Source: Escallonia rubra (taxonomy: Eukaryota > Streptophyta > Magnoliopsida > Escalloniales > Escalloniaceae). Taken from it: DNA of 64,000 nucleotides. Under the pieces are notes generated by a model, which ran no database searches, was not told the origin of the DNA, and saw only the letters and a list, made by a program, of their open reading frames with translations. A program made the position numbers and the translations under genes. The stretch covers positions 1-64,000 of the forward strand of contig JAVXUO010001926.1 in assembly GCA_033065855.1 (NCBI GenBank), in the 5' to 3' direction. This document shows positions 46,082 to 57,891 of the stretch, one piece after another. The stretch's first letter is position 1. Every line of letters begins with the position of its first letter.

Positions 46082-47504
46082 TTGTTTTTTGATAAAAAAT
46101 GTCCTTTGTATTTCTTTAAAGCTCATATATCACATTCCTTACATATTGACAAGTATAGATGTTTGCTATATACACAACAGACCCATTACTCTAACAAAAA
46201 GTGGGATCAAGCTCCCAAGCACAGCACAAGTCTTCATTCCTCTGTGATCTCTTTGCCTTCTTCCAACTTTGAGTTCTATATTTCATCCATTGCTTAATAA
46301 CATATAAGCATCCTTGGACAGTTGCCCTTTTGCCTTCAAAGAGTCTTGAATTCCTCTCTTGCCAGATTCCATAAGCTGTGGTTGCCACCATTAGTTTCCC
46401 TAATCTTGCATGTAGGCTCTCTCCTTTGAACCTTCCTGCAGCTGTAGATATAAAACCTTCCCATGAATGTAATTCAGGTTGTATCATCAAGTTTCCAAAC
46501 CCAATCTTCCAGAGCTCTTCTGCAAATTCACATTTGACAAAGAGGTGATCTTCAGTCTCACTTTGCTTCATACACAGTACACATGTATCTTCATGAATGA
46601 CTTTCCATTGTTTCAGCTTATACCTTGTCCTTAGGCCCCCTTTACAGGTTATCCATAACATGATGGAGCATTTAGGAATGTTCCCTGTAAACCAAATGAA
46701 ACTCCATAAAGGATCATAGGTTCCATGAGTTCTCAGTTGCTCCCAAGCTGATTTGATTGTAAACACACCATTTGTATTTAACTTCCAAGTTACTTGATCT
46801 GGTTCTGATGTATTGGGACTTGGAAGTGCTCTAATTAAGGCATTGATACACCTTAACTCATTTGACCTGGTAATCAGGGGCTGCCATTCATCATTCTGAA
46901 TGATATCTGCCACTTTTGCATTACTCTGTAGGCCAGAATCATACACTGCCCTTGGTCCATACTGTTCTATCAAGGGGATCTCACTTAGCCAGCTATCCCT
47001 CCATAACCAGGTGGTTTTCCCATCCCCTATTTTATATAGAATCATCTTGCTGCATGCTTCTCTTAGTTTCAGCAATTTACACCATGTCCAAGAAGTCACA
47101 GCAGGTGGCTTAAAGGTCCAAAGGTGCTGATCTTTGATTATGTACAGGTGACACCACTTAACCCATAAGGAGTCCTTTTTGTGTGCTAGGTCCCAGAGAT
47201 GCTTGCATACTGCTGCTGTGTTCCATTCAATTAGGCTTTTAATTCCTAATCCCCCTTCTTTCTTTGGCATACACACATCTCTCCAAGCTACCTTAGCCCC
47301 ACTGCATTTTGCATCCTTTCCTGTCCAAACAAAGGCTCTGATCTTTTTCTCTATCTCTCTGATGACTCTTTTTGGCAATAGGAAAATAGAGCTCCAGTAT
47401 ACTTGCATGCTACATAAAACTGATACGGCCAATTGCACTCTACCTGCATATGACAAGGTCCTTGTAGTCCAGCTAGAAATCCTTGCAGTGACCTTCTCTA
47501 CTAG
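46082..47504 (-). mobile_element. 5'-truncated L1-type LINE (1.42 kb)
   Basis: Inserted on the minus strand into Helitron B and flanked by an exact 19-bp duplication. Its A-rich 3' tail (TTGTTTTTTG on the plus strand at 46082) sits against the left duplication, as expected for target-primed reverse transcription. The element consists of the C-terminal part of ORF2 and a short 3' UTR. The 5' end stops inside ORF2, just after the reverse transcriptase core. Confidence 0.95.
46191..47504 (-). CDS. LINE ORF2 C-terminal part (zf-RVT domain), truncated at its 5' end
   Basis: An open frame of about 437 codons enters from the truncated edge at 47504; there is no genuine start codon. It opens with LVEKVTARISSWTTRTLSYA, the region after the reverse transcriptase palm and thumb in plant LINEs. 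KKEGGLGIKSLIEWN follows, then a TWLWRDSWL segment. The zf-RVT zinc-binding domain has CVLC, H and C spaced CX2CX8HX4C, which is C292, C295, H304 and C309 counted from the TTG at 47456. GIWQERNSRLFEG lies near the C-terminus. No internal stop, which fits a young insertion. It cannot move by itself. Confidence 0.93.
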   Translation of the reverse strand, partial: LVEKVTARISSWTTRTLSYAGRVQLAVSVLCSMQVYWSSIFLLPKRVIREIEKKIRAFVWTGKDAKCSGAKVAWRDVCMPKKEGGLGIKSLIEWNTAAVCKHLWDLAHKKDSLWVKWCHLYIIKDQHLWTFKPPAVTSWTWCKLLKLREACSKMILYKIGDGKTTWLWRDSWLSEIPLIEQYGPRAVYDSGLQSNAKVADIIQNDEWQPLITRSNELRCINALIRALPSPNTSEPDQVTWKLNTNGVFTIKSAWEQLRTHGTYDPLWSFIWFTGNIPKCSIMLWITCKGGLRTRYKLKQWKVIHEDTCVLCMKQSETEDHLFVKCEFAEELWKIGFGNLMIQPELHSWEGFISTAAGRFKGESLHARLGKLMVATTAYGIWQERNSRLFEGKRATVQGCLYVIKQWMKYRTQSWKKAKRSQRNEDLCCAWELDPTFC

Positions 47505-48813
47505 GCCAATATAGTAACCTATTATGTCTTTATTTGAATATTATATGTCGAAAAAGATCTAACATGATATATTGACATGTAAAACAAAAATTCCCTAAGA
47601 GATTTAATGAGAAAAATTAGATACTATTTTAAATTCATATTTAAGTTTTCTGTAAATTCAAATATGAATTTAACTTGATTAATATGTTGGTTAAAAATTT
47701 TGGTCAATAATTTCTTTACTCTAAGGTCTTGCGCTATCCTATTTAGTCGCATTGGTTAAAGATAGAAATACCATAATATGCAGATTCTATATGAGATATA
47801 TTTAAAAAAATAGTGTAAATTTAAAACCTTAATTATGAGAGCATTTCTTAAATTCAACTAATTTTATGTTGAAAAAGTTTTGAACCAAATTTTTTCTATG
47901 GTATTTTTAATGTGAGCAATTAAACTCTCAAACATCCTAAATTCTGCATTAGCAATATACCATTTATGATTTTAGCTTAATTTTTGTAATTCTGAATAGA
48001 ATTGCATAGAAAATCTAAAAATATATTAGTTATGTTGTGAGGAATGTAGACTAAAACTTATATTGAAAAACTTAATAAGCATGCTTATTGTATACTTTGT
48101 GAAATGTTGGTTGAATTTTGTTCACTAATTTTCTTGCTAGGTTTTGAGCTATCCTATATAATCATGTTGATTAAACTTTATAAGCTTTACATGATTACCT
48201 CATGCACTGATTACTATTTTCTCTCTATACTTTGTTGGTAGATTACACTTGCTTCTAAAAATACAACATCATCCTTACTTAATTAGTCGTGTTGATTTAC
48301 TTTTATAAATCACATGTTATAAACAAATATATGGACTAATATTTTCTCTATCAAAATTAAACTAATATGCAATCCATTCAAATGTACAAATTATTTTTAA
48401 AAGATACTTAGCAAACAATTAAAATGTCTTGTGTAATAGCAAATTAATCTCAATACTTTCTCCACATATTTTTATCAGTAGAATTTACTTTTTCTTTTTT
48501 GTGTACTAAATACATTTTGTTCATCTATATAGTTACCAAATTAAAATTAACAATATGTACAAGGACATTACTTATTAATATTTTACCAGAAGGGTTAGTT
48601 TATTTTATTACAAGAAAATTCAAGTCAAAAATTAAAGTAACTATATTTAATGAAATAACCATAAAATTATAAAATTGTACAATATATTTTATTATGCTTT
48701 TCAAAACTACTAAAATAAATTACTATTAATAATATGTCCCGTGCTTGGCACGGGATTCTGGGCTAGTAACCAAGAAATCATGTAAAGACGTAAGGAGCAA
48801 AGATTAATATGAG

Positions 48814-49232
48814 GGGGAAATGACAAATGACCCCCCTCATGTATTTTGGGTTTGCGATAATTGACTCCCGTCATTTATTCGTAATTGCAACCCGAGTAAA
48901 TTTGAACGTGAAATTTCAAAAATACCTCTAACTTTCACTAAAATACGCTAGAACCACTACCCCTTCCTCCCGCCACGCCTTGCAGCGCCAATCGAACCAT
49001 TACCCCCTCCGTCTGCCACCCCTATCGCCGCCATCATCAAGGAAGCAAAAGATAAAAATGAGATATAGGAAGGGCAATTGTGTCTTTTTACAAGCAAATT
49101 TTGACCAAAGTCGGTTAATTGTCATCAAATTGTACTAAATTGATAGATAAGGGGGTCAATTGTCAAAATTAATACCCGAGGGGGTTGATCCCCAAAAGAG
49201 GAACATATGAAGGGGGTCATTCGTCACTTTCC
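48814..49232. mobile_element. MULE-like MITE (419 bp) with TIRs and 9-10 bp target duplication
   Basis: Ends GGAAATGACAAATGACCCCC and, inverted, GGAAAGTGACGAATGACCCCC. Flanks TTAATATGAG at 48804-48813 and 49233-49242 are identical (9 or 10 bp depending on where the end is set). A GC-rich patch with GCCACGCC and GCCGCCATC lies inside. It has no coding capacity. It sits 47 bp right of the Helitron end. Confidence 0.88.
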
Positions 49233-50490
49233 TTAATATGAGCCAACCAAGATAAGAAGAGATGGCTTAACAGTTCTACATTTTTTGCCTATGTCCTTAT
49301 CCGTTACTTCCTCAAGTTATGGGTGTTCTCAAATACACTACAAGGATTCGGGTTAAATGTGCCTGCGCTAAGCCCTTTACAACTCCGACCCACTCACCTT
49401 ACCTGGCACAAGTGAAAATAACAATTTAGGGATTCGACTACAACAATCAAGCAAAGTGCATAGATGTCTACAACTGAGATTCGGAATAGTTGTTTCTCAT
49501 ATCTACAAGGGGGTAAATAATGAGTATGACAAAGTTTTGAATGCAAGCACAATGACTGCTCTCCAAATGGAAAGCTTCGGTTCTCAAAATTATATGTAAG
49601 AAATTCATTTTTGACGCCTATAACATGGAATATACATGAGTGTTCTTGGTGTTGGGTAGAATTTGCCAGTGATAACTACTTTCTTTTTCTAATCCAGTGA
49701 TAACTATTTATAAGGATAGAGTAAAAGGGGATAAATTTAGAACTATTGAACTTTTCTTTATTTAATGAGTACTTCCAAACTATAACTGATGGCAACTAGA
49801 TGTTACAAATAACTAGCCGTTAAGGCACATCATTTTAAATCACAACGATTGCAATCAATGGGGAACAGTTCCAGTAAAAAAAAAATGCACTTGACATTTA
49901 TGTTACCATTAACCAATTGCAATCAATAGACATTCAAGGGCATTATTGATGCCACCCGTAATCTCTATTGATCCTGAGTCTTAGCCACTTCTAAAGTTTT
50001 GACTACAATCTCAGGTAGGATTGAAGATATGTTTAAACTACGGCTAGAAACTACTTCAAGGGCCCGTGTGTGAAAATTCAAGATAACTTACATTGAAAAT
50101 TAACAATTGCAAACCAATCTAGTCATGTCGATAGATTAAGTAGACTATGCTTACCCAATCTCGAGGGTAGATATCATTATTGAGCTCTAACTGCTTTCCA
50201 ATTCACTCTTAAAGTAAGTCCACACATGCTTGATGGATATGCAAAATCATTATTAAGACTACCCAAAAAAAAAAAAAAAACTATTCTTATCATCAAAACC
50301 ACCTTAATAAGTTTAAGGTTTACATATTTGAATTTTTATCCTTCCCTTTCTCTCCTCCATTATAGAGAGGAAGTACCGGAACCTTAACCGGTCCAAGTCA
50401 GTTGAAATACTGGAGTTGTATACCGACTATGAAAACCTGTTGAACCCTTTGAAAATTTTCTAGACGCGGGAAAGGCCTAAGAAAATGTGT
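49233..50490. other. gene-free stretch between the MITE and the minus-strand Tat LTR
   Basis: No recognisable gene. A 17-base A run lies at about 50266-50282. The right part (about 50300-50490) may be the leader region of the minus-strand Tat-like element, whose primer-like GGCGACTC counterpart (GAGTCGCAT on the plus strand) is at 50492-50500. Confidence 0.4.
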
Positions 50491-51170
50491 CGAGTCGCAT
50501 CTCATTCTTATTAACAGAGGAAATATAAGCAAAAATCATAAAATGGCCTTGCATTGCTAACATAGGCATCTAATCGAACTAAACACAAATTGATGGCTTA
50601 GGGGACTAAGTTATACAATTGGAAGGTATTAGGCAACCGTTATACCCTCAATGTTATTACATTTTGTGAATTTTTGGTCTTTATAGCAAATAATCACACG
50701 CGCATAAAATAACCTTTCTTAAGCCTAGAATTTGGTTTGAACCCAACATCAGGAGTTGAGTGGCCCACATACTTGGTTGGACAAATCGGATTCAGAATCA
50801 CGTAGTTCTGATCAGACCTTACCGGAGGAACCTAAATCTTGGTCTTTGTTTTATGTACAAAAAATCATTTGACTTCTACTAGTCGAAAGGGTTTAGAATT
50901 CTATTTGACTATGCTTCTAGACTCTAATTTTGGTTTTTTTTTCTTAGTTGTAACCGAGGTCTGGTTGTGGGGTCTGATCGCGGGGAGGGAGACAATCTAA
51001 GACTATTATAGTATAAATGAAAAGAAGCTGCAAAGGCCATACCTTGAAGTTTGGCTTGCTTAGATTGCTCGGCACACCATTGGGGCGGACCCATGATGCG
51101 AGTAGACTTGTTAAGGGATTGTGGTGGATTGGAAATGAAGGTACTTTCTCTAAGTAAAAAGATCACACAG

Positions 51171-51179
51171 TAAAAACTA
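51171..51179. repeat. left 9-bp target-site duplication of the MULE at 51180
   Basis: TAAAAACTA here is repeated exactly at 52277-52285. Confidence 0.95.
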
Positions 51180-52276
51180 GGGCTAATTACACCTATGTCC
51201 CTGAGGTTAGGGTATAATTACAGTCAAGGACACTATGTTTCAAAACGTATCAGCCATGTCCTTCCGTCGTTAATCTGTTAAAAAATTGTTCATTTTTACT
51301 GATGTTAGCGGTACGTATTTTTAAAATATCAATACTACCCTTATTTGGTATATACATTTTATACAGATTTATACCCAATTTTTGTTCAAATTAGGGGTTT
51401 GAAACCCTAATTCTCCATCTCTTCCAACTCCACATCAATCCTTCTCCCAATCGAGATAAAAGATATATAGAGTTTATATACATATGAAGATTGATACACT
51501 TTCCAATTAGGCTAGAGTTCAAATTTTCCAAAAGGGTTTCATTTGTTCAATTGCGCCGATTTCAAAATTTTCAAATTAGGGTTTCAAAACCCTAATTTGA
51601 CAAATTAGGGTTTTGAAACCTAATTTGACAATTTTGAAATCAGTCGCAAAATCATCCCTCGCTCCCATCGCCGGCGACGCCACCGCAACCCAACAAATCA
51701 GCCGCAAGTCAAGATCTCAAGTCGTGCAAATGGTTTACTGGTTTTCCTCTGTATAGGTGAATCAATACCATGTGGGTCAATGCAATGGAGTTTTACAGGT
51801 GAATCAATAGCATGTGGGTCTATTGCCCCTTACCCACTTCTTACAATCTATTGCTGAAAATATTTTACTCCTGAATTCGTCTGCAATTGCTGAAAATCAA
51901 GTCGTGCAAATGGCGACAACATCATTTAAGGTTGTGTTCCTTGACTGACGTTTTGCCCGCTTTTTACATCTTCGGTTCTGCTCGACATCTACAATAACCG
52001 AAGATGATTGTGGACTTCCGGCTGATTTAGGAGATGAAGATCGGAGAGAGAAAAAAGATAAAGAACATAGAAATTTTCAGATTGCAATTGTAAATTTAGG
52101 AGATGAATGGCATTTGTAAATTAGATTCCCAAGTCATGGCAATTTGGTCTTTTTATTTCAAACCATTATGTATAACGGTTTTCCATTGGGTCAACGGACA
52201 TGAGTGTTATTTGGCCAAACTATTATCTTTACCTGTAATTATATCCTAACCTCAGGGACATAGGTGTAATTAGTCC
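51180..52276. mobile_element. non-autonomous Mutator-like element (1097 bp), intact ends
   Basis: Terminal inverted repeats of about 44 bp start GGGCTAATTACACCTATGTC and, inverted, GGACTAATTACACCTATGTC, both going on with CCTGAGGTTAGG. A perfect 9-bp duplication flanks it. No transposase is present. The interior holds repeated AAATTAGGGTTT words, a near-perfect 28-bp palindrome at 51572-51599 and a short GC-rich patch near 51660-51700. Same family as 39934-41161. It lies within a Tat-like LTR. Confidence 0.93.
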
Positions 52277-52986
52277 TAAAAACTAAAAGTCAAAATTCCA
52301 AAGTCCCCTTTTCTGTAGTCCAAAGGATCTATCTATAAAGGTCTGGGGGCTAATAAAAAAATGGTAAAAATGACTTTTTTCGTGCATATCCTTCTCAAAA
52401 AATGATAAAATTCGAACCAAATCACCAGGTCCAAAAAGTGAATTTACTGCCGATTTTACTCAACTAAAATGACGAACTAACTTGTTCAAACAAAAACTGG
52501 TGGTTTTACCCTTCAATCAAATACGGTTTTATCCTAAATTCAGGGGATTAATTACCCCAAATACGGGTAAAATCTCCTAAAGTCATACAGGCTGGATATA
52601 ATAGGTTTGGCGATTATTCGAAATCAATCCCAAGTCAACTCTGAATCAAAGACCAAACTCAAATCAAATTTTGAATCAAGCCTAAATCTCTTTACTTTAA
52701 CCTAGGTTAAACCCACCTAATTGGGCCAACTAACTAGAATGTTTAACCAACTGGACTGCACTATTGACTGGACTGGACCATAACCTAACTAGACTATGAT
52801 AAGGCTAGGCCATGACTGGACCGAACCATTCATGCGATTGGACTTCGATAAATTAGGCTCATTATATATTATTAGGCCTAGACCCATAATGACAATAAAT
52901 TTAAATAACAATTAAGCCCAATAGTAAATAAATAAAAAGGATAAAATAAGGCTACAAAGAGGGGTGTCTGCACCCGCTCCAACATG

Positions 52987-55290
52987 CTATTTTTTTTTTG
53001 TAAGAATCATGACCCTGCCGGTATTTATAAAACCGCAATAGTTAACTAGTACTAACGGAGCTAGTTATGTACTAAAGTAAACCACTTTTTTTTTTTGTTA
53101 AACATTAGCCATTTATGTCTTTTAGCTCTAAAACACTAGCCATTTATTTCTTCTCAAAATGCAAGATATGCGAATTGGATATTCCGCCACACAGTCCCAG
53201 TCCTACAATCTCACTCCTACCTTTCATATTTTCTATTTTATTGTGTAGCCACAAATTGTAAGATTTTCTACTAATTCTTCTGCTTATTTGAGAAACCAGT
53301 GATGAGTCCATATATCTTCAACAAGTATATTCATTTCTTCATCTTTTCTATTTTTTGTTCTTCGTCTTTCTTTATTTTTTCATCTCTTCTTTTCTTACTA
53401 AATTTTTTTTCCCCTTTCCCAGAGCTCTTGACTTCTTGTTCATATGTTCAACATTTTCAATATCATTTTTTATTTTCTATTGTTCTTCACTTGACATAAA
53501 TTGGGTACTTCATATATTTTGGGATATTTTATGAATTTAACTATTTATGGTAATATTGTTTTGTTTTAAAATCATTTAATTTTGAAAACCGGTTGAATTG
53601 GTTGAACCCCGATTGAATCATTAAACTAGTGAACCAGTCCATCAGTCAGTTCGATGCCCGATCCAATTACGAAAGTTATGGCTGTAAGTGTTACTTTTTG
53701 GATGACCCAAGGTAGGTAGTCGTGATCAATGTTAAAATTGGGGAGTTATTGTCTTGGTAGTGGTTATGATGTGAGACTTTTCTTCCCCACTCATTATGAG
53801 AAACCTTTTTATGAAACGTCTGGCGTGGTTACCATTAAAACTAGGCAGATTAAGGAAAATGTGCAAACGATAAGCTGCATTTGGTTGAATATCATCTCCA
53901 TGATTATAAAAGGTTAGGGGATCTCTGCAAGCTATGTCGCTAGCTTTTTTGTGACAATTCCAAACTATTGATGATAATAGTTTGATACTGAGCACAAATT
54001 ATGCACATTAGTATGCTTTTTAGTCAAATATAGAAGATGACTCATGTTTTAAGAATCCTCCATTAGCTATAATTTTGAAATGAAAAGGAGTAAAGGAGTG
54101 ACGTAAGATTTCATCGATATTACGTACAATGAAAGTTGACGTGTGAAAATGTAAAGTTATGATTAAGAGAAAAATAATCTCGACAATTCTAAGCAAACTT
54201 AATAGATGGGATGTTTTCAAGCTGCATCGGGGATTACTTGCACTAAAAAGACACCTTACCTACTTATAATGCAAATAGAAGTTGCACTAAAAAGACACCT
54301 TACCTACTTATAATGCAAATAGAAGTTCCAGTGACGACAAGCTTTCTAACAATTGCATGAAGTCGAAATGAAAAATAGCTGCCAATATCGGATCCCAACC
54401 ACCACGTTGAATGCTAATACAACAACCAATCACTTGATTTATTGACATGACTCACTGAGTCACAGCTGAGCCACGGTAGGGCCACCAGTAACAACTTAGT
54501 CACAATCGAGTCACCGAACACAACCTTCGTCTCATAACCAACATGTGAAGAACCTTTAATCCTCAAATACCTAACAAACAACAGACTGATTTGAGCCCTC
54601 TCGCGCCATTGACCCGAGAAAACAAAGCACCGACAAATCAGCCGCCCTTGACCACCATCGATAACACCGCTATCAAGTTCATTCCACTGCATCGCTTCGG
54701 GGATCTGGATCAAAAAAATCTATGACTAAAAATTCTAAGAATGAAAAAGCAAGGCCCTTATGAAGAGGGGCTTGACCATATATACACACTCCCAAAGGGA
54801 GAAGAAACCCAAGTAAAAGGAAAGGGAAGGAAGGAGAAAGGCCAGCCCATCCTCTCCCCTAACCACTTCCCTTCCCACCTCACCCCCACCCCTCTAGGGG
54901 GGGAGGGAAGAGAGGTGGGAGGGGATGTATTCTCGTTTGTGGTGGCCAGGGTGAGAGACTTTTTCTTATTAAAGATTTGCAATCATAAATTTAGATTTTG
55001 GAAAGTTGTGAGCCCGTCTTGGCCATACCCATTGATCACTCTCTGGTCCTGCTTTTTGCTAAACATCAACAAATATTCAACGACCAATCTGGTTAACTCG
55101 AAGCACACGATCCTAGTCACGTGCTACCCTTTTTTTCTCCTTCAAATCCAAGTATTGGTTTTAGTGTTTTTCCTTCCTTAGCCAAGGAAGCCGATCGTGT
55201 GCCACTTAACAAGGTTGGGGGTCGACCAAGAGCCTTCACCTTGTGTGGGGAAAGGGGGGTGCGGTCTACTGAGGACTTCCACTTGGGCTC
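52987..55290. other. intergenic stretch without a recognisable gene
   Basis: AT-rich, with T-rich frames that look incidental (for example 53299-53499). A perfect 44-bp tandem duplication lies at 54238-54325. A 146-codon frame at 54741-55181 has biased composition but no known domain, and I do not call it a gene. Confidence 0.45.
54238..54325. repeat. perfect tandem duplication, 44-bp unit, two copies
   Basis: 54238-54281 and 54282-54325 are identical, starting TTGCACTAAAAAGACACC. The lack of any difference means a recent event or an assembly artefact. Confidence 0.95.
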
Positions 55291-57466
55291 TGTCACGACC
55301 CGAACCCACGGGCGAGCCCATGAGCTAGGTCCGTGACCGGCCGCAGGTCCATCTGAACATCCACCCAGGGCTCTGCCAGGCCTTACTACAACCTGTACAC
55401 AAGAATCTATAACCAAGTAATTTAAATCTATCTCATTAATAATATTTCTAAAATCACGCTTATAAGTTTTCAATGAATCTCCAATGACATTCTTTATTTA
55501 ACAACTAACACATGTCATTTTAAATCCGGTGGAGATCTAAGCTCCGAAAAATCTCAAATTACAACTTTAGTACTAGCACTCCACCAAATGATTTATTAAA
55601 TAATCTAAGAGGACTACAACTCCTCTAGCAATCGTCTACCATAGCTACATCCTCGTGGCCTTCATCGGTGCCGATTCCATCTAGATAATCACCTAAAAAT
55701 ATTTATAAAAGAGTGAGCATGGGGCCCAGTAAGTACACATACCACATTCCTAAAATAGGTTTTGGGATTCATAGAAGCATCCTATGGTTTCTCTTCGATT
55801 TAAAATAGGTAAATATTTTCACAGAAGATACTATACATATATACTTACGAAAGCAATTCATCCAATATTTTCAGAATATAGGCATGACATTAAGAAGGCT
55901 CATTAACAACTATCACAGATCATCATAACTTAGGTATGTTGCGGTCAGCGTACATTCCCCCCTGACTAGGCCCCACAATCCCTACCCCTTCATGGGATAA
56001 ATATTATTCGGTAAGGGTATACGCTCCCCCTGACTATTTTCAAAAGTCTATTTTCAAAATAAGGTCGTTTCAGACCTTTTGCTTGCCGAGAAAAATCCCA
56101 TAAATTTCTACATCGAAGTCTTCAAAGAAATGATGATAGTTTTAGTTTTGTACTTTGCCCAAATATGCTTAGAAGTACTAATCTATAATTCTGAAAACAA
56201 CATTTTTCAGCAAACCCTAGTTTTGTATATTGACCCATTTTGAGGAAATAACATGATGAATCTTAAAAAACTCAAACCTAAAAAGTTAAATTTGACTTTC
56301 TAAGGTTTCAGAAATATAAATATCATAAATATCCAATGATGGATGACTTCTCTACAGTAAATCGAAGTGGCTGATCAAAACAGCACATCTCTGTGCAGAC
56401 CAGTTTTGGTTAATGATTATTTTGGAGAAGAAATACTATGAATGTCAAAACACTAAAAACTACAAAGTTGAAGATGACTTTCTGAGGTTTCTAGAAATAT
56501 AAATTTCACAAACATCCCATGAGTAAATAATTTTCTATGATAAATCGAAGTGGCTGCCAGAAACCAAATATTCTGGATTTCTACAGTAGATTGATTCTAA
56601 GATCGATTTTCAATGTGCAAACGTAGGATTATAAGAAAACTCAAAACTAAAGAGTATAAGGAAATGCAGTGAAGTTTTCAGAAAGGTTAAAATCATAATA
56701 ACATAATTTAAAATAAATGAGATATTACAAAAACCCAAACCCACTCTAAATCAGCTCTATATCGGCCTTCTTCTCAAATACTACCTTCTTCTCAAATACT
56801 ACCGAAAGCTATCAATTCCACACCAAATATACATATAAACGTCCAAATTCGTGGCTAAACTAAAGAGAAAGTTTATGGATTCCATTACCTTGAATTTTCC
56901 CTTGCTTAGCCTTGTTCCTCCTCTCTCTCTCTCTCTCCCTCTCTGGACTTCGTGTAAAGGGGGTGCCAGATTTGCTAGGACGGCCGCCCTCTTAAAACTT
57001 CCTTTATATATGGTTGCCCGAGGTTAGAATAATTCTAAAGACCCCCCACACTTAGCTAGTGTTCTCATCTCACCCACATTCCTCTTAAAAGATCACAATA
57101 ATCTTAGATTAAGGTTAAAATAAAAATTTCATCGACCAATGAAACATTCCGGGCATTACATGCTTCCAACCTCATTAATTTGGAACTTAGGAGCATTATA
57201 CATTGTCACTAAAAGTCACAATGAATAAAGTTGGCAATAATCGTCGCTAGAGACCCCAATTTAAATGTAGTTTTATAACTGATCCCGATTCACTAATCAT
57301 CGCTAAAAGTCACTCTAATAACAAATATCAATGCTAAGTATAAAATCTTGCTAATTGTTGTCGATAAAATCTTAATTATGCACATCAATGCTAAATGTTA
57401 CGTTCATAATCGTCACTAAATATAAACTAATTGACTAGGCATAAAATCAAGGTTCGGGATATTACA
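55291..57466 (-). mobile_element. 3' LTR of a long-LTR gypsy element (minus strand, about 2.18 kb)
   Basis: Ends TGTCACGACCCGAACC and GGTTCGGGATATTACA (plus strand). A polypurine tract on the minus strand (AAGAGGGGGATAA, 57467-57479) abuts the high-coordinate end, so this is the 3' LTR of a minus-strand element. Same family as 31255-34125 but shorter. A TATA-like word on the minus strand lies near 57003. Confidence 0.8.
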
Positions 57467-57891
57467 TTATCCCCCTCTTATAAAAATTTCGTCCTCGAAA
57501 TTTGGTTTACTCATAACCATTCCTGATCTCAATATCCGCTAGCATACAGCTCAAATCTTTCTACATCCATTTAAACAACCCAAATACAGTTTCAAGCACT
57601 TTATAAAGTGTACGTGCGAAAGCCCTCAAGGTATAACTTGCATTTATCACACTTGACCCACCGATGAATATTACCTCAAGGAATCACAGGTTCCACCTCG
57701 GTGTAAGTATTATCTCTACTTTTTAATCTATCTCCACTTGTACCATTAGATCGTTGTTATACTGTAAGGTCTAACCAACGTCCCATGACAGTTAACTTTA
57801 AAGGTTTCATCATACTAAAATTTTCATCATATGTTAGGTTTTCAGAATCCAAATCATTACTCAAGCTCTAAGTACAACGGGACCCAAAACT
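57467..57891 (-). mobile_element. stub of internal sequence of the same gypsy element
   Basis: Next to the polypurine tract the minus strand reads AAATTTCGAGGACGAAATTT, the signature found just before the 3' LTR in Tekay-type chromoviruses. No coding domain is readable. The stub is cut where another LTR piece begins at 57892. Fossil. Confidence 0.7.

Larger units (their letters stand above)
45847..48766 (+). mobile_element. Helitron B, non-autonomous, carrying a LINE insertion
   Basis: Starts TCTAATAACTAAGGCGAGAAATG, like Helitron A's TCTATATAATATATAATAAGCGAAGCGAGAAAG start in layout. It ends with a perfect hairpin TCCCGTGC-TTG-GCACGGGA (48737-48755), then TTCTGGG and CTAG at 48763-48766, followed by T. 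About 1.48 kb without the LINE. No Rep/helicase gene. It shares internal words with Helitron A (AATTCTAAACATTTAAAA, CAATATAGTAACCTATT). Confidence 0.85.
50501..52986 (-). mobile_element. LTR of the same Tat-like gypsy family (minus strand), split by a MULE
   Basis: On the minus strand it starts TGTTGGAGCGGGTGCAGACA near 52986 and ends near 50501. It shares with the plus-strand copy at 41291-42550 the order of CTCTTTGTAG-like, CCAAGTCTAGT-like, TTGGGTTCAAACC and TGCCTAATACCTTCC words. Without the MULE at 51180-52276 it is about 1.38 kb. Fossil. Confidence 0.65.

Noticed and set aside
49339-49420. CACTACAAGGATTCGGG looks like a CACTA terminus
   Set aside because: No subterminal AGCGACGG repeats follow and no partner end was found, so it is most likely chance.
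54741-55181. 146-codon open frame
   Set aside because: Biased composition and a run of hydrophobic residues but no domain; it crosses low-complexity sequence and runs up to an LTR edge, so it is probably incidental.
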